A DNA stretch of 64,000 bases from contig NZ_SHMP01000005.1 in assembly GCF_004217335.1 (NCBI RefSeq), positions 186,001 to 250,000 on the forward strand, written 5' to 3'. The DNA is from Natrinema hispanicum. Lineage in GTDB: Archaea; Halobacteriota; Halobacteria; Halobacteriales; Natrialbaceae. The translations under genes and the position numbers were made by a program. The notes beneath the pieces are model-generated. The model was not told the origin of the DNA and searched no databases. It saw only the letters and a list, made by a program, of their open reading frames with translations. The first letter of the stretch is position 1. Every line of letters begins with the position of its first letter. Below, one piece after another: positions 56,225-63,952 of the stretch.

Positions 56225-56392
56225 ATGACCGACACGACCGACACCGAGACCGGCGAGCATCTTCGTGCGGCGCTTCGCCACTTAGAGGCGGCCCGCCAGC
56301 AAGAAGACTTGCGTAAGACCAACGCCGTCGCGCTCGAGAACGTGTCGAATACCGTGTCGACGGTGCTTCGGGAATACGAAGGCGACAGGTAG
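56225..56392 (+). CDS. small acidic helical protein (55 aa)
   Basis: A 55-residue protein, MTDTTDTETGEHLRAALRHL followed by a helix of EAARQQEDLRKTNAVALENV and a short end. It looks like a single long amphipathic helix that could be a coiled coil. The ATG at 56225 is preferred; an earlier ATG at 56162 overlaps DUF1802 and repeats the first residues. The two genes may be co-transcribed. Family not recognised. Confidence 0.5.
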   Translation: MTDTTDTETGEHLRAALRHLEAARQQEDLRKTNAVALENVSNTVSTVLREYEGDR

Positions 56393-56650
56393 CAGTCGGC
56401 CGGTTTTCGCCGCGAGTCCAATGCGTGGCACCCTCGAGCCGAGACATCAATGCATGACATTCACAAGCAGATCACTTATAATAGCGCAGCGCGGAGTCAA
56501 CCCTGTCACTGGGCGATAGCAAGTCCGGTGATTGGACGGCTGTCTCGCGTGTCAGGTATCGATGAGACGGGCCACGCGTCCTCGGGGAACGGAGAGAGAA
56601 AAGCACGAACGAGGATCTGAGCACCATTTCGCGTGGCCGTTTGGGGGCAC

Positions 56651-56676
56651 TCGGTACCGGACGCGGTACCGATTTT
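56651..56676 (+). repeat. hairpin TCGGTACC/GGTACCGA followed by TTTT
   Basis: An 8-bp perfect inverted repeat (arms 56651-56658 and 56665-56672, 6-nt loop) is followed directly by four T residues on the plus strand. It looks like a terminator-type hairpin, although the nearest plus-strand gene ends 259 nt upstream. Confidence 0.5.
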
Positions 56677-56685
56677 CATACTGCC

Positions 56686-56745
56686 GGACAGAACGATGTG
56701 AAGCCGGCCGCAAATTCGCGACCGGCTTCGTATTGACTGCTGTCC
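56686..56745. repeat. 60-bp extended inverted repeat downstream of queC
   Basis: The core is a 12-bp stem (GAAGCCGGCCGC at 56700-56711, GCGACCGGCTTC at 56718-56729; one G-T pair) with a 6-nt loop. The outer arms also match at GGACAG (56686) and CTGTCC (56740). It lies 21 nt after the queC stop on the minus strand and could end the que transcript or be a small mobile remnant. Confidence 0.5.
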
Positions 56746-56766
56746 AATAGTATCACGGCGCAACCA

Positions 56767-57498
56767 TTATTCGTCGACGTACGATGGCCGCTCGGCGTAC
56801 TCGATCGGGTCGCGAACGCCGATCCGCTGGAACGCCTGCAGCCGGAACGCACACGCGTCGCAGGTCCCACAGGCGGGTTCGTTCTCGCGGTAGCAACTCC
56901 AGGTGTGTTCGTAGGGGACCTCGAGTTCGACGCCGCGTGCGGCAATGTCGGTCTTCGAGTGCTCGACGAACGGCACTTCGATCGCGATCTCGGTCTCGGG
57001 TTTCGTGCCGACGTCGACCACCTGCTCGAAGGCCTCGAAGAACGCAGGCCGGCAGTCGGGGTACCCCGAGAAGTCCTCGCTGTGAGCACCCATGAACACC
57101 GCATCACAGTCGTTTGCCTCCGCATACGAGACTGCCATTGCGAGCAAGTTCGCGTTTCGGAAGGGGACGTACGACGATGGGATTTCGTCGCTCTCCAAGT
57201 CGGCGTCTTCGACGGCGAGGTCGTCATCGGTGAGACTCGAGGCCCCGATCGCCGCGAGGTGGCCGGTCTCGATCCGCAAGAAGTCGGCCGCATCGAGGTC
57301 GTCGGCCAGCCGGCGGGCACACTCGAGTTCGCGATCCTCGGTGCGCTGGCCGTAGGACGTGTGCAACGCGTAGATCTCGTAGCCCCGTTCGCAAGCCTCG
57401 TAGGCGGCGGTGGCGCTGTCCATGCCGCCAGAGAGGAGGACAACGGCGCGTTTCGTGGTCGATTCGTCGGCTGCGGAGTCGCGTGGTGTATCAGTCAT
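56767..57498 (-). CDS. queC: 7-cyano-7-deazaguanine synthase QueC
   Basis: A 243-residue PP-loop ATPase. The PP-loop is VVLLSGGMDSATAAYEACER, and the C-terminal zinc site is CYRENEPACGTCDACAFR. QueC converts 7-carboxy-7-deazaguanine (CDG) to preQ0, the precursor of archaeosine, using ATP and ammonia. Other archaeal motifs (LHTSYGQRTEDRELECARRL) are intact. It is the last gene of the queD-queE-queC unit, 15 nt after queE. Confidence 0.93.
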   Translation of the reverse strand: MTDTPRDSAADESTTKRAVVLLSGGMDSATAAYEACERGYEIYALHTSYGQRTEDRELECARRLADDLDAADFLRIETGHLAAIGASSLTDDDLAVEDADLESDEIPSSYVPFRNANLLAMAVSYAEANDCDAVFMGAHSEDFSGYPDCRPAFFEAFEQVVDVGTKPETEIAIEVPFVEHSKTDIAARGVELEVPYEHTWSCYRENEPACGTCDACAFRLQAFQRIGVRDPIEYAERPSYVDE

Positions 57499-57513
57499 CG
57501 TGAGAGCGAGCGG

Positions 57514-58296
57514 TTACGTTTCGGGCGCATCGTTCCAGAGGTCGACGTGGAGCCGCGGCGTATACCGGAAGCCATACTCCATCGCCAGGTCGGCAACCCG
57601 ACTACGCGTGTCGGCGAGTCGCTCGCGGGTCGCTCCCTCGGGCATCAGGAGGACGTCCTCGTCGGAGATCGGGACATCAGCAGCCGCTCGCAGGTCCGCG
57701 AGCAACTCGAGAATCTCCGGCATGTCGTCGGCGTCGGTCACGACGAATTTGAGCTGGACGTTGTACTCGGCGACCAGCCGTGCAAGTACCTCGAGGTCGA
57801 TCCGATCGGCTTCGTGGCGCTCGGCCCACTCACCCTCCCCCGACGGATCGCGCTCGGGCGTCGGCGTGCTGCTTGCGAGTTTCGGGCTCACGGAGACGAG
57901 ATCGATCGGCGCGTCCCGGTAGATCGTCCCGTTGGTCTCGACGGTAGTGTGATAGCCCCGGTCGTCAAGCGCCTCGAGCAAGGCGACGCTGTTCTCGTGG
58001 AGCAGTGGTTCGCCGCCGGTGAGGACGACGTGGTCGGCGTCATACGAGTCGATCTCGGCGACGATCTCCTCGAGGCTCATCCAGGCGTGGGTCGGCTCCC
58101 AGGAGGTGTGATAGGAATCACAGAACCAACACCGCAGGTTACAGCCGCTCGTGCGAACGAACACCGACGGGACGCCGGCGAGCGTTCCCTCCCCCTGCAG
58201 CGAGTAAAACAACTCGTTGATCGGCAAGCCGTCGGCTGACTCGTCGCCACTGGGCTTGGCGTCGGTCACACGGCCGGCGGAATCGGAAACTGGCAT
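57514..58296 (-). CDS. queE: 7-carboxy-7-deazaguanine synthase QueE
   Basis: A 260-residue radical SAM enzyme. The cluster motif is CNLRCWFCDSYHTSWEP (C-x3-C-x2-C), preceded by FYSLQGEGTLAGVPSVFVRT. The GGEPLL motif holds SAM. It converts CPH4 to CDG. The start MPVSDSAGRV was chosen because it lies 1 nt after the queD stop; an earlier in-frame codon lies within queD. It is co-translated with queD and queC. Confidence 0.93.
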   Translation of the reverse strand: MPVSDSAGRVTDAKPSGDESADGLPINELFYSLQGEGTLAGVPSVFVRTSGCNLRCWFCDSYHTSWEPTHAWMSLEEIVAEIDSYDADHVVLTGGEPLLHENSVALLEALDDRGYHTTVETNGTIYRDAPIDLVSVSPKLASSTPTPERDPSGEGEWAERHEADRIDLEVLARLVAEYNVQLKFVVTDADDMPEILELLADLRAAADVPISDEDVLLMPEGATRERLADTRSRVADLAMEYGFRYTPRLHVDLWNDAPET

Positions 58297-58297
58297 C

Positions 58298-58777
58298 TCA
58301 GAGCGTGCTCCCCCCACAGAGTTCGTTCGTCTCGTTAACTTGTACCGCGACATCGGTCACCGTCTCGGGTAAGGCTGCCGCGAGTTTCCGCTCTAAGACG
58401 ACGCTCATCACCTCGGCCGTCGGCGGGTGTTCGAGGACGACGACCGCATCATCGTCGCCGGCCGCCTCGAAGGCCTCGATAAGGGGATCGCCGGCCTCGA
58501 GCAGGAACATGTGATCCCACTCGTCGATGACGTCGGTAATATCACCTTTGTCGGCGATCCAGCCCTCCTCGGTCAGCTGTCCCGCGACGGTGACGGATAT
58601 TTCGTAGTTGTGGCCATGCGGCCGCGAACACTTGCCGTCATGATGTCGAATCCGGTGGCCGGTGCTGATTCTGATCGGCCGATCACGGCCGACATGGAGG
58701 ACACGACGGTGTCCGACGACACTGTCATCCGTCGTTGTGGCCGGTCCGGCGTCGCGTGTCTCAGCGGGAGTGGTCAT
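58298..58777 (-). CDS. queD: 6-carboxytetrahydropterin synthase QueD
   Basis: A 159-residue protein of the 6-pyruvoyl-tetrahydropterin synthase fold. Zinc-binding histidines occur in STGHRIRHHDGKCSRPHGHN, with the catalytic cysteine in GKCSRPHG. It makes CPH4 from dihydroneopterin triphosphate, the first step of deazapurine synthesis. It is the first gene of the operon. A palindrome overlies its putative TATA box. Confidence 0.9.
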   Translation of the reverse strand: MTTPAETRDAGPATTTDDSVVGHRRVLHVGRDRPIRISTGHRIRHHDGKCSRPHGHNYEISVTVAGQLTEEGWIADKGDITDVIDEWDHMFLLEAGDPLIEAFEAAGDDDAVVVLEHPPTAEVMSVVLERKLAAALPETVTDVAVQVNETNELCGGSTL

Positions 58778-58783
58778 ACTTCG

Positions 58784-58801
58784 GTATTCTTTCGAGAATA
58801 C
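58784..58801 (-). promoter_or_regulatory. palindromic operator at the queDEC promoter
   Basis: A perfect 7-bp inverted repeat GTATTCT-TTCG-AGAATAC lies 7-24 nt upstream of the queD ATG. The adjacent minus-strand CTTAAGTA (58798-58805), about 21-28 nt upstream, is a plausible TATA box. A repressor bound here could block transcription and the start of the leaderless mRNA. Confidence 0.55.
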
Positions 58802-58901
58802 TTAAGGATGGCCGCTTGGGGCCGACCCACTCCCGAACGTGGTCGTCGTGTGTCGACGGGAGAAACTGTACGCGAGCGGTCGCTGACTGGCGGCGGCCGC
58901 C

Positions 58902-59258
58902 TCAGCTCTCGAGTTGGTCTTGAAGCCTGTTTTTCGCCTCGGTACGACGCTTGCGCGAGAATTCGGGTGTCTCGTCCGAGAAATCGATCTCGATCTCGTC
59001 TAACGTTCGGCGATAGATGTTCGTTCGTCTTCCTTCATCGGATAGTCGCCGCCCCTCACATATCAATAGTCCAGCATTAACGAGTTCTTCGATCCGACGA
59101 TAACAGGTTGCGATCGGAATTTCGATATCTTCGCTGAGCGCTTGTGCTGATTTCGGTGTACCTGCTGCACAGAGTATCTCTACGCTATATTTACTCCCCA
59201 ATGCGGAGAGCACTGCAGCCGAGTCCCCCTCGGTTTGTTTTATCTGACTCCGAGACAT
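58902..59258 (-). CDS. winged-helix transcriptional regulator
   Basis: A 118-residue ArsR/MarR-like regulator. The winged helix has AVLSALGSKYSVEILCAAGTP, then SAQALSEDIEIPIATCYRRI as the recognition region and EELVNAGLLICEGR as the wing. No metal-binding motif is apparent. It is divergent from the CinA-like gene across 134 nt, where a GTGGT-N4-ACCAC inverted repeat (59294-59307) could be its own site. The target is unknown. Confidence 0.8.
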   Translation of the reverse strand: MSRSQIKQTEGDSAAVLSALGSKYSVEILCAAGTPKSAQALSEDIEIPIATCYRRIEELVNAGLLICEGRRLSDEGRRTNIYRRTLDEIEIDFSDETPEFSRKRRTEAKNRLQDQLES

Positions 59259-59392
59259 ACTCCGTTCGTTACTAATTATCAGAATTGAATCTTGTGGTTA
59301 CTACCACTTTATCGAAAATCATAACGATATGACAGTATTCGGAACAAGAGGTGGGCGAGATGCATTTGAACCACGGGTGCAAACGCCCCGGT

Positions 59393-60076
59393 ATGAATGT
59401 CGCGGTCGTGACGGTCGGAGACGAACTGCTTGCTGGACGAACGACGGATACGAACGCTACGTGGCTCTGCGAGCAACTCGACGATCGTGGCGTCGACGTC
59501 GAGCGCGTCACGACGGTTCCGGATCGAGTGAGCGACATCGCTCGCGTCATCAACGAGCATCGCGCCGAGTACGACGCCGTCATCGTCACGGGCGGGCTCG
59601 GGCCGACCCACGACGACCTCACGATGGAGGGCGTCGCTGCCGCCCTCGGGCGCGACCTCGAGGACCACGACGAGGCCCTCGCCTGGCTCGAGGCGGACGG
59701 GTACAGCCGCGACGATCTCGTGGCCGGGACCGCCGAACTGCCGGCGGGGGCGCGGGCGCTTCACAATGACGCGGGCGTCGCCCCCGGTGCCGCACTCGAG
59801 GGTGTCTATGTGCTTCCCGGCGTCCCCGGCGAAATGAAGGCGATGTTCGAGACGATTGCAGACGAGTTCGCCGGGACGGCGACCTACCGCGAGGCGATCG
59901 TCGCCGACGAACCAGAAAGCGCACTCCTCGATCGGATTGCCGAACTGCGGGACCGGTTCGACGTCTCCGTCGGGAGCTATCCGGGCGATTCGGTCCGGAT
60001 CGAACTCAAAGGGACTGACGAAACGACCGTTGCCGACGCGGCCGCGTGGCTGCGTGAGCGGGTCGAATCACCGTAA
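59393..60076 (+). CDS. CinA-like molybdopterin-binding domain protein
   Basis: A 227-residue protein with the MoCF/CinA-N domain: NVAVVTVGDELLAGRTTDTN, then VIVTGGLGPTHDDLTMEGVA. Further family signals are VYVLPGVPGEMKAMFE and SVGSYPGDSVRIELKG. Archaeal proteins of this size lack the C-terminal nicotinamide deamidase domain of CinA. The start MNVAVVTVGDE is standard; the 14 upstream codons are not family-like. It might act on NAD breakdown products, which fits the nearby NAD kinase (inference). Confidence 0.88.
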   Translation: MNVAVVTVGDELLAGRTTDTNATWLCEQLDDRGVDVERVTTVPDRVSDIARVINEHRAEYDAVIVTGGLGPTHDDLTMEGVAAALGRDLEDHDEALAWLEADGYSRDDLVAGTAELPAGARALHNDAGVAPGAALEGVYVLPGVPGEMKAMFETIADEFAGTATYREAIVADEPESALLDRIAELRDRFDVSVGSYPGDSVRIELKGTDETTVADAAAWLRERVESP

Positions 60077-60086
60077 CCCGGTGCCG

Positions 60087-60215
60087 TCAGCGGTACAGAT
60101 AGAGCGTCCAAGCGATGACGACGAACAGGCCCAGCGCGAGTGCGCCCCAGCCGACAATGTTCATCGGGAGCTGCGTTTCCGTCGCAAGAACAGCGGCATC
60201 GGTCAGTGTGGTCAT
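60087..60215 (-). CDS. small single-helix membrane protein (42 aa)
   Basis: A 42-residue microprotein. The ATG is at 60215-60213 and the TGA at 60089-60087. It reads MTTLTDAAVLATETQLPMNI, then a membrane segment VGWGALALGLFVVIAWTLYL and a short YR end. It sits between the convergent CinA-like gene and the NAD kinase. The hydrophobic profile and codon bias argue that it is real; no function is known. Confidence 0.55.
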   Translation of the reverse strand: MTTLTDAAVLATETQLPMNIVGWGALALGLFVVIAWTLYLYR

Positions 60216-60364
60216 GGTTGGCGCTCGGACCGCATCCCTCTTAATCCTTCAGAAATCGTGCGCGTCGCTCGCTCCGTCGCCGCCTGCTCGCAGATCCGCG
60301 ACGACGGTGATGTCTCCGGTCGGCGACACGATATCGCTTTCTGGCTGGCGTGCGACGCTCGAGT

Positions 60365-61585
60365 ATGGAATCCATCGGCGTCGTCGTCAACCCGATCGCC
60401 GGGATGGGTGGTCGGGTCGGGCTGAAGGGGACCGACGGGAAACTCGAGGAGGCGCGCCGTCGCGGTGCCGAGCCGCGAGCGCCGGAGCGGGCACGCGAAG
60501 CGTTGCGCTCGCTCCATCGGCGGGCACCCGGCCTCACCGTCTACACCGCCGCCGGCGTGATGGGTGAACGGGCAGCTCGAGACGCTGGCTACGAGCCGAC
60601 GGTCGTCTACGATCCAGCAACAGTCCGTGAGGACGACGCGACCGATCCGGCACGGCCCGGCGACCCTGCGAACGCCGAGACGACGGCAGCCGATACCCGG
60701 CGCGCCGTCCGTGCGGTACTCGAGCACGATGTCGAGTTGATCCTGTTCGTTGGTGGCGACGGCACCGCCGTCGATGTCGCCGACGTGCTCGAAGACACGA
60801 CCACCGCGGAGGCAGAGCGAGTTGCAGCGACACCGCGAGACGCCGCCGAAACGCCGATGCTCGGCGTCCCGGCCGGGGTCAAGATTTACTCGTCGGTCTT
60901 CGGGGTGACGCCGGCCGATGCCGGCCGGATCGCTGCCGAGTTCGATCGCGTCGAACCCCGCGAAGTCAACGACATCGACGAGGACGCCTACCGCGAGGGT
61001 GAGGTCAGGACGGCGCTACGGGCGATCGTGCCGGTCCCCGTCGCGCCGGATCTCCAATCGAGCAAGCAGGTCTCGAGCGGGAGTGTCGACTCGCTGGCGA
61101 CGGGGTTCGCCCGCGAGGTCGAACCCGGTCGGACCTACGTCTTCGGCCCCGGCAGCACCGTCGGCGCGATCGAGGCGGCACTGGGCATCGATGCCTCGCC
61201 GTTGGGCGTCGACGTCTGGCGGGCCGCAGCCGATACCGAACCGGACAAAACTGACTCCGAACGCGACTCCGACGGGCGCGAGGGGACGGTACTCGCCCGC
61301 GACGCTGCGGAAACGGATCTCCTCGAGGTCCTCGAGGATCCGGTGACGATCGTCGTCTCGCCGATCGGCGGACAGGGCTTTCTTTTCGGTCGCGGGAACC
61401 ACCAGATCTCACCGCCAGTGATCCGTCAGGCCGACGAGATCGCCGTCGTCGCCTCGGACGAGAAGCTAGACGGGATCGACTCGCTTCACGTCGACACCGA
61501 CGACGAGGAACTCGACGATGATCTCCGAGGGTGGCAACAGGTGCGGACCGGGCGGTTCACAACGCGAATGATGCCCGTGTCCTGA
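60365..61585 (+). CDS. ATP-NAD kinase family protein
   Basis: A 406-residue protein of the ATP-NAD/AcoX kinase group. Motifs are GVVVNPIAGMGGRVGLKGTDG and the kinase signature ILFVGGDGTAVDVADVL, with GVPAGVKIYSSVFG and TIVVSPIGGQGFLFGRGNHQ. It is longer than simple NAD kinases and contains an acidic spacer between the last two motifs. Haloarchaea usually keep it beside a classical NAD kinase. The start MESIGVVVNP is the natural beginning. The product is probably NADP or a phosphorylated analogue. Confidence 0.85.
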   Translation: MESIGVVVNPIAGMGGRVGLKGTDGKLEEARRRGAEPRAPERAREALRSLHRRAPGLTVYTAAGVMGERAARDAGYEPTVVYDPATVREDDATDPARPGDPANAETTAADTRRAVRAVLEHDVELILFVGGDGTAVDVADVLEDTTTAEAERVAATPRDAAETPMLGVPAGVKIYSSVFGVTPADAGRIAAEFDRVEPREVNDIDEDAYREGEVRTALRAIVPVPVAPDLQSSKQVSSGSVDSLATGFAREVEPGRTYVFGPGSTVGAIEAALGIDASPLGVDVWRAAADTEPDKTDSERDSDGREGTVLARDAAETDLLEVLEDPVTIVVSPIGGQGFLFGRGNHQISPPVIRQADEIAVVASDEKLDGIDSLHVDTDDEELDDDLRGWQQVRTGRFTTRMMPVS

Positions 61586-61667
61586 CGTGTCGCGCTGCTT
61601 ACTGGCTGTTTTGTAGGGTTACTGTGTGAATGATTTAAGGGGCGATTCATAACGGCCATCAATCACA

Positions 61668-61704
61668 ACCATATAACGATCGCACTCGAGATAATGACCA
61701 TATA
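61668..61704. promoter_or_regulatory. ACCATATA repeats upstream of phoU-like gene
   Basis: Two ACCATATA boxes start at 61668 and 61697, 29 nt apart. They lie 37-73 nt upstream of the PhoU-like start, the usual position of an upstream activating or P-box-like site. The second is nearly palindromic (GACCATATAGTC). Confidence 0.4.
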
Positions 61705-61740
61705 GTCAAGATTAAGGTCGGGTCAAGCCTACGGTGTGAT

Positions 61741-62772
61741 ATGGAAACGCGGAAAGTGCAACGACTCGGCCCGTCGACACTCGCGATGACCCTTCCAGCG
61801 GAGTGGGCATCCGAACACGACGTCGAGAAGGGCGATGAGGTGTCGTTGCGGACCAGCGGCAAGGGGACCCTGACCGTGATGCCCGAGTCCGCAAGCACGG
61901 AGGAGACGGAAGCGATCATCCACACCGACAACTTAGACGCAAGCGCTGTCGAGCGTGCGATCGTCGCCCAGTACGTGCTCGGACGGCGTATCATCCGCAT
62001 CGAGCGCGAAGACGGCGCGCTCGACTCGGATCACATCAACGCGGTCTATCAGGCCGAAACACAGCTCATGGGGCTTGGCGTCATCGAGGAGACGCCCGAG
62101 AGCATCTCGATCCGCTGTTCGGTCGATCCCGAAGACTTCACGCTCGACAATCTTCTCGAGCGCCTCGAGCGAACGGGCCAGACGATGCGCGGCGAGTCGA
62201 TCAAGGCACTGGCCCACGGCAACCCCGATCTGGCCCAGCGCGCCTTAAACCGAGAACGACAGGCGAACAAGATCTTCGTGCTCCTGTTGCGCCTGATCTT
62301 TACGGCCTACCAGAACCCGAATCTCGCGCGAGCGGTTGGGCTGAACAGCGGTTTCCCGCTGATCGGCTACCGCTCGATCGCGAAGAACCTCGAGCTCACG
62401 GCGGACAACGCCGAGGACATCGGCGATATCGTCATGGAGACCGAAGGCCACACGTTAAACGTCGACAGCTCGGTGATGCGTGAGATTCGCGAACTGAACG
62501 AGATGGTCGACGAAATCACCTCTCGAGCTGTCGAGGCAGCCGTCGAACGCGATTACAACAAATCCAACGAGGTCCGGAAGCTGTTCCACGAGATCGCCAA
62601 TCAAGAACAGGAAATCCTGGCCGAACTCCCGGAGATGCCAAACGAGGATCTGCTTCGCGTCCGTGAAGTGCTCGTCAGCCTCCAGCAAACCGCCCAGTAT
62701 GCGATGCGAAACGCAGAAATCGCGGCGAACCTCGCGCTCAACGAGGAATCCGAACACACCACGATCAAGTAG
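61741..62772 (+). CDS. AbrB-PhoU domain phosphate regulator
   Basis: A 343-residue protein. The N-terminal ~45 residues form a SpoVT/AbrB-like DNA-binding fold (RKVQRLGPSTLAMTLPAEWA, then GDEVSLRTSGKGTLTVMP). Two PhoU helical-bundle repeats follow: FTLDNLLERLERTGQTMRGE and YRSIAKNLELTADNAEDIGD, ending in LQQTAQYAMRNAEIAANLA. PhoU proteins sense phosphate transport status and act with Pst transporters. Such fusions in haloarchaea probably regulate phosphate genes directly. It stands alone with ACCATATA repeats upstream. Confidence 0.92.
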   Translation: METRKVQRLGPSTLAMTLPAEWASEHDVEKGDEVSLRTSGKGTLTVMPESASTEETEAIIHTDNLDASAVERAIVAQYVLGRRIIRIEREDGALDSDHINAVYQAETQLMGLGVIEETPESISIRCSVDPEDFTLDNLLERLERTGQTMRGESIKALAHGNPDLAQRALNRERQANKIFVLLLRLIFTAYQNPNLARAVGLNSGFPLIGYRSIAKNLELTADNAEDIGDIVMETEGHTLNVDSSVMREIRELNEMVDEITSRAVEAAVERDYNKSNEVRKLFHEIANQEQEILAELPEMPNEDLLRVREVLVSLQQTAQYAMRNAEIAANLALNEESEHTTIK

Positions 62773-62832
62773 TCGGGCCGGCAGGTGTGTCGGGGCTTCC
62801 GGCAACTTTCTGCAGTCGGGTGAAGCCACAGA

Positions 62833-63204
62833 TCACTCTTTGCACTGCTGAACGGTCGGCTTCAGCACACTCGCCCCGATCGACCCTACGATGACTCCTC
62901 CACTGAGACCGAACAGGGCCCCGAGCAGGAGCGAGAGTGGAGGATCGACCACCATGATGGCAAAGACCACGAAGACTGCGCTGCCAGTTATCAACGGCAG
63001 ACCACGCTCGAGCGCGCGCCGGAGTGGTTCGACAGCATCCGCAACTGCCGCAACGAGACCGAACCCGGCGCTGAGCCCGAGCCAAAGAACGGAGACCGAC
63101 TCGAGCCCTGCGTTGGTCTCGAGTGCAGTCACCACGCCGATTCCAGCAAGCAGGGTTCCCAATCCCAATTTCAATCCGTATTGGGGGTTACTGTTCCCCT
63201 TCAT
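62833..63204 (-). CDS. hypothetical four-helix membrane protein
   Basis: A 123-residue hydrophobic protein. A polar MKGNSNPQYGLK start leads to four membrane segments: LGTLLAGIGVVTAL, VLWLGLSAGFGLVAAVADAV, LITGSAVFVVFAIMVV and a Gly-rich LLLGALFGLSGGVIVGSIGA. It ends with VQQCKE. The family is not recognised. It converges with the PhoU-like gene. Confidence 0.7.
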   Translation of the reverse strand: MKGNSNPQYGLKLGLGTLLAGIGVVTALETNAGLESVSVLWLGLSAGFGLVAAVADAVEPLRRALERGLPLITGSAVFVVFAIMVVDPPLSLLLGALFGLSGGVIVGSIGASVLKPTVQQCKE

Positions 63205-63336
63205 TACATAAGTCCCACAACATTTTTCAAAAAGAAGGTGTCGCTCTGCGATACGCGGTGCTCGCGGGCAGGCATTGACGATGAAACTCGCTCAGCAATG
63301 AGTGAAGTTAAGAGACCCCACACACAACGCCCGAGC

Positions 63337-63513
63337 ATGGCTACGCAAACCGAGACGGACAAGGGTATCGGACTGGGGCTCGCACTGGGCGCACTCGCAG
63401 TGATCGGCGCTCTGGTCATGCTCGTTGGTGCACCGGACGTGACGGCGGCCTGGGGATTCGCAGGGGCCGTGCTCTTTAGCTCGCTGGCGGTCGTCGGTAT
63501 TCACCTCTCCTGA
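63337..63513 (+). CDS. DUF7525-like small membrane protein
   Basis: A 58-residue protein with a polar start MATQTETDKG and two membrane helices (GLGLALGALAVIGALVMLVG and AAWGFAGAVLFSSLAVVGIH). I associate this shape and the GAPDVTAAWGFA motif with haloarchaeal DUF7525, from memory. The longer start at 63298 (MSEVKRPH) is less likely. Confidence 0.6.
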   Translation: MATQTETDKGIGLGLALGALAVIGALVMLVGAPDVTAAWGFAGAVLFSSLAVVGIHLS

Positions 63514-63619
63514 CGACTCGAGGGTACACCGACGGGTCGAACAGCACGCAGCGTTGGCTCCGTGCCGTTCGGGCCGTTAAGAGTTAAGACCGACGAACAC
63601 CTAGTACCATGTACGGACG

Positions 63620-63844
63620 ATGAACGACTACTCCGACGAAGAGCGGCGAATCATCTCGTACCTCCGCGAGAGCGCCGCTCGCGGCGAGCAATACTTCCGA
63701 GCCAAAAACATTGCGGACGCGATCGGACTCTCGTCGAAGCAAGTAGGCGCTCGGCTGCCACATCTCGCGGAGAAAACGGACGACGTCGATATCGAGAAAT
63801 GGGGTCGCGCCCGCTCGACGACCTGGCGAGTCACCATTAGCTAA
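63620..63844 (+). CDS. DUF7123 family small winged-helix protein
   Basis: A 74-residue protein with a winged-helix look. It has SDEERRIISYLRESAARGEQ, then FRAKNIADAIGLSSKQVGARL and a basic wing GRARSTTWRV. It resembles the haloarchaeal DUF7123 family, suggesting a small DNA-binding protein. The ATG at 63620 is the first in frame. Confidence 0.7.
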   Translation: MNDYSDEERRIISYLRESAARGEQYFRAKNIADAIGLSSKQVGARLPHLAEKTDDVDIEKWGRARSTTWRVTIS

Positions 63845-63952
63845 GCGTCTCGCCACCGCTTGCAGACCAGCCCCGATGTCGGCTGCCATCATCGATGGGG
63901 CGGTCGCCCGCCGGTCCACGGATTTTTATCCGTCTACGCCACACGTACGGGC

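Larger units (their letters stand above)
56393..56766. other. intergenic region with two hairpins
   Basis: No coding frame on either strand is credible here. A TATA-like CTTATAAT lies at about 56475-56482. Two strong inverted repeats follow near the right end (listed separately), the first trailed by TTTT. A small RNA of about 170-180 nt read on the plus strand from about 56505 is conceivable; evidence is weak. Confidence 0.35.

Noticed and set aside
59355..59392. tRNA 3'-end-like sequence (TTCAAAT on the minus strand near GCCCAC)
   Set aside because: The T-stem does not pair (position 61 is G, not C) and no acceptor partner or anticodon arm lies upstream. It may be a degraded attachment-site remnant but is more likely chance.
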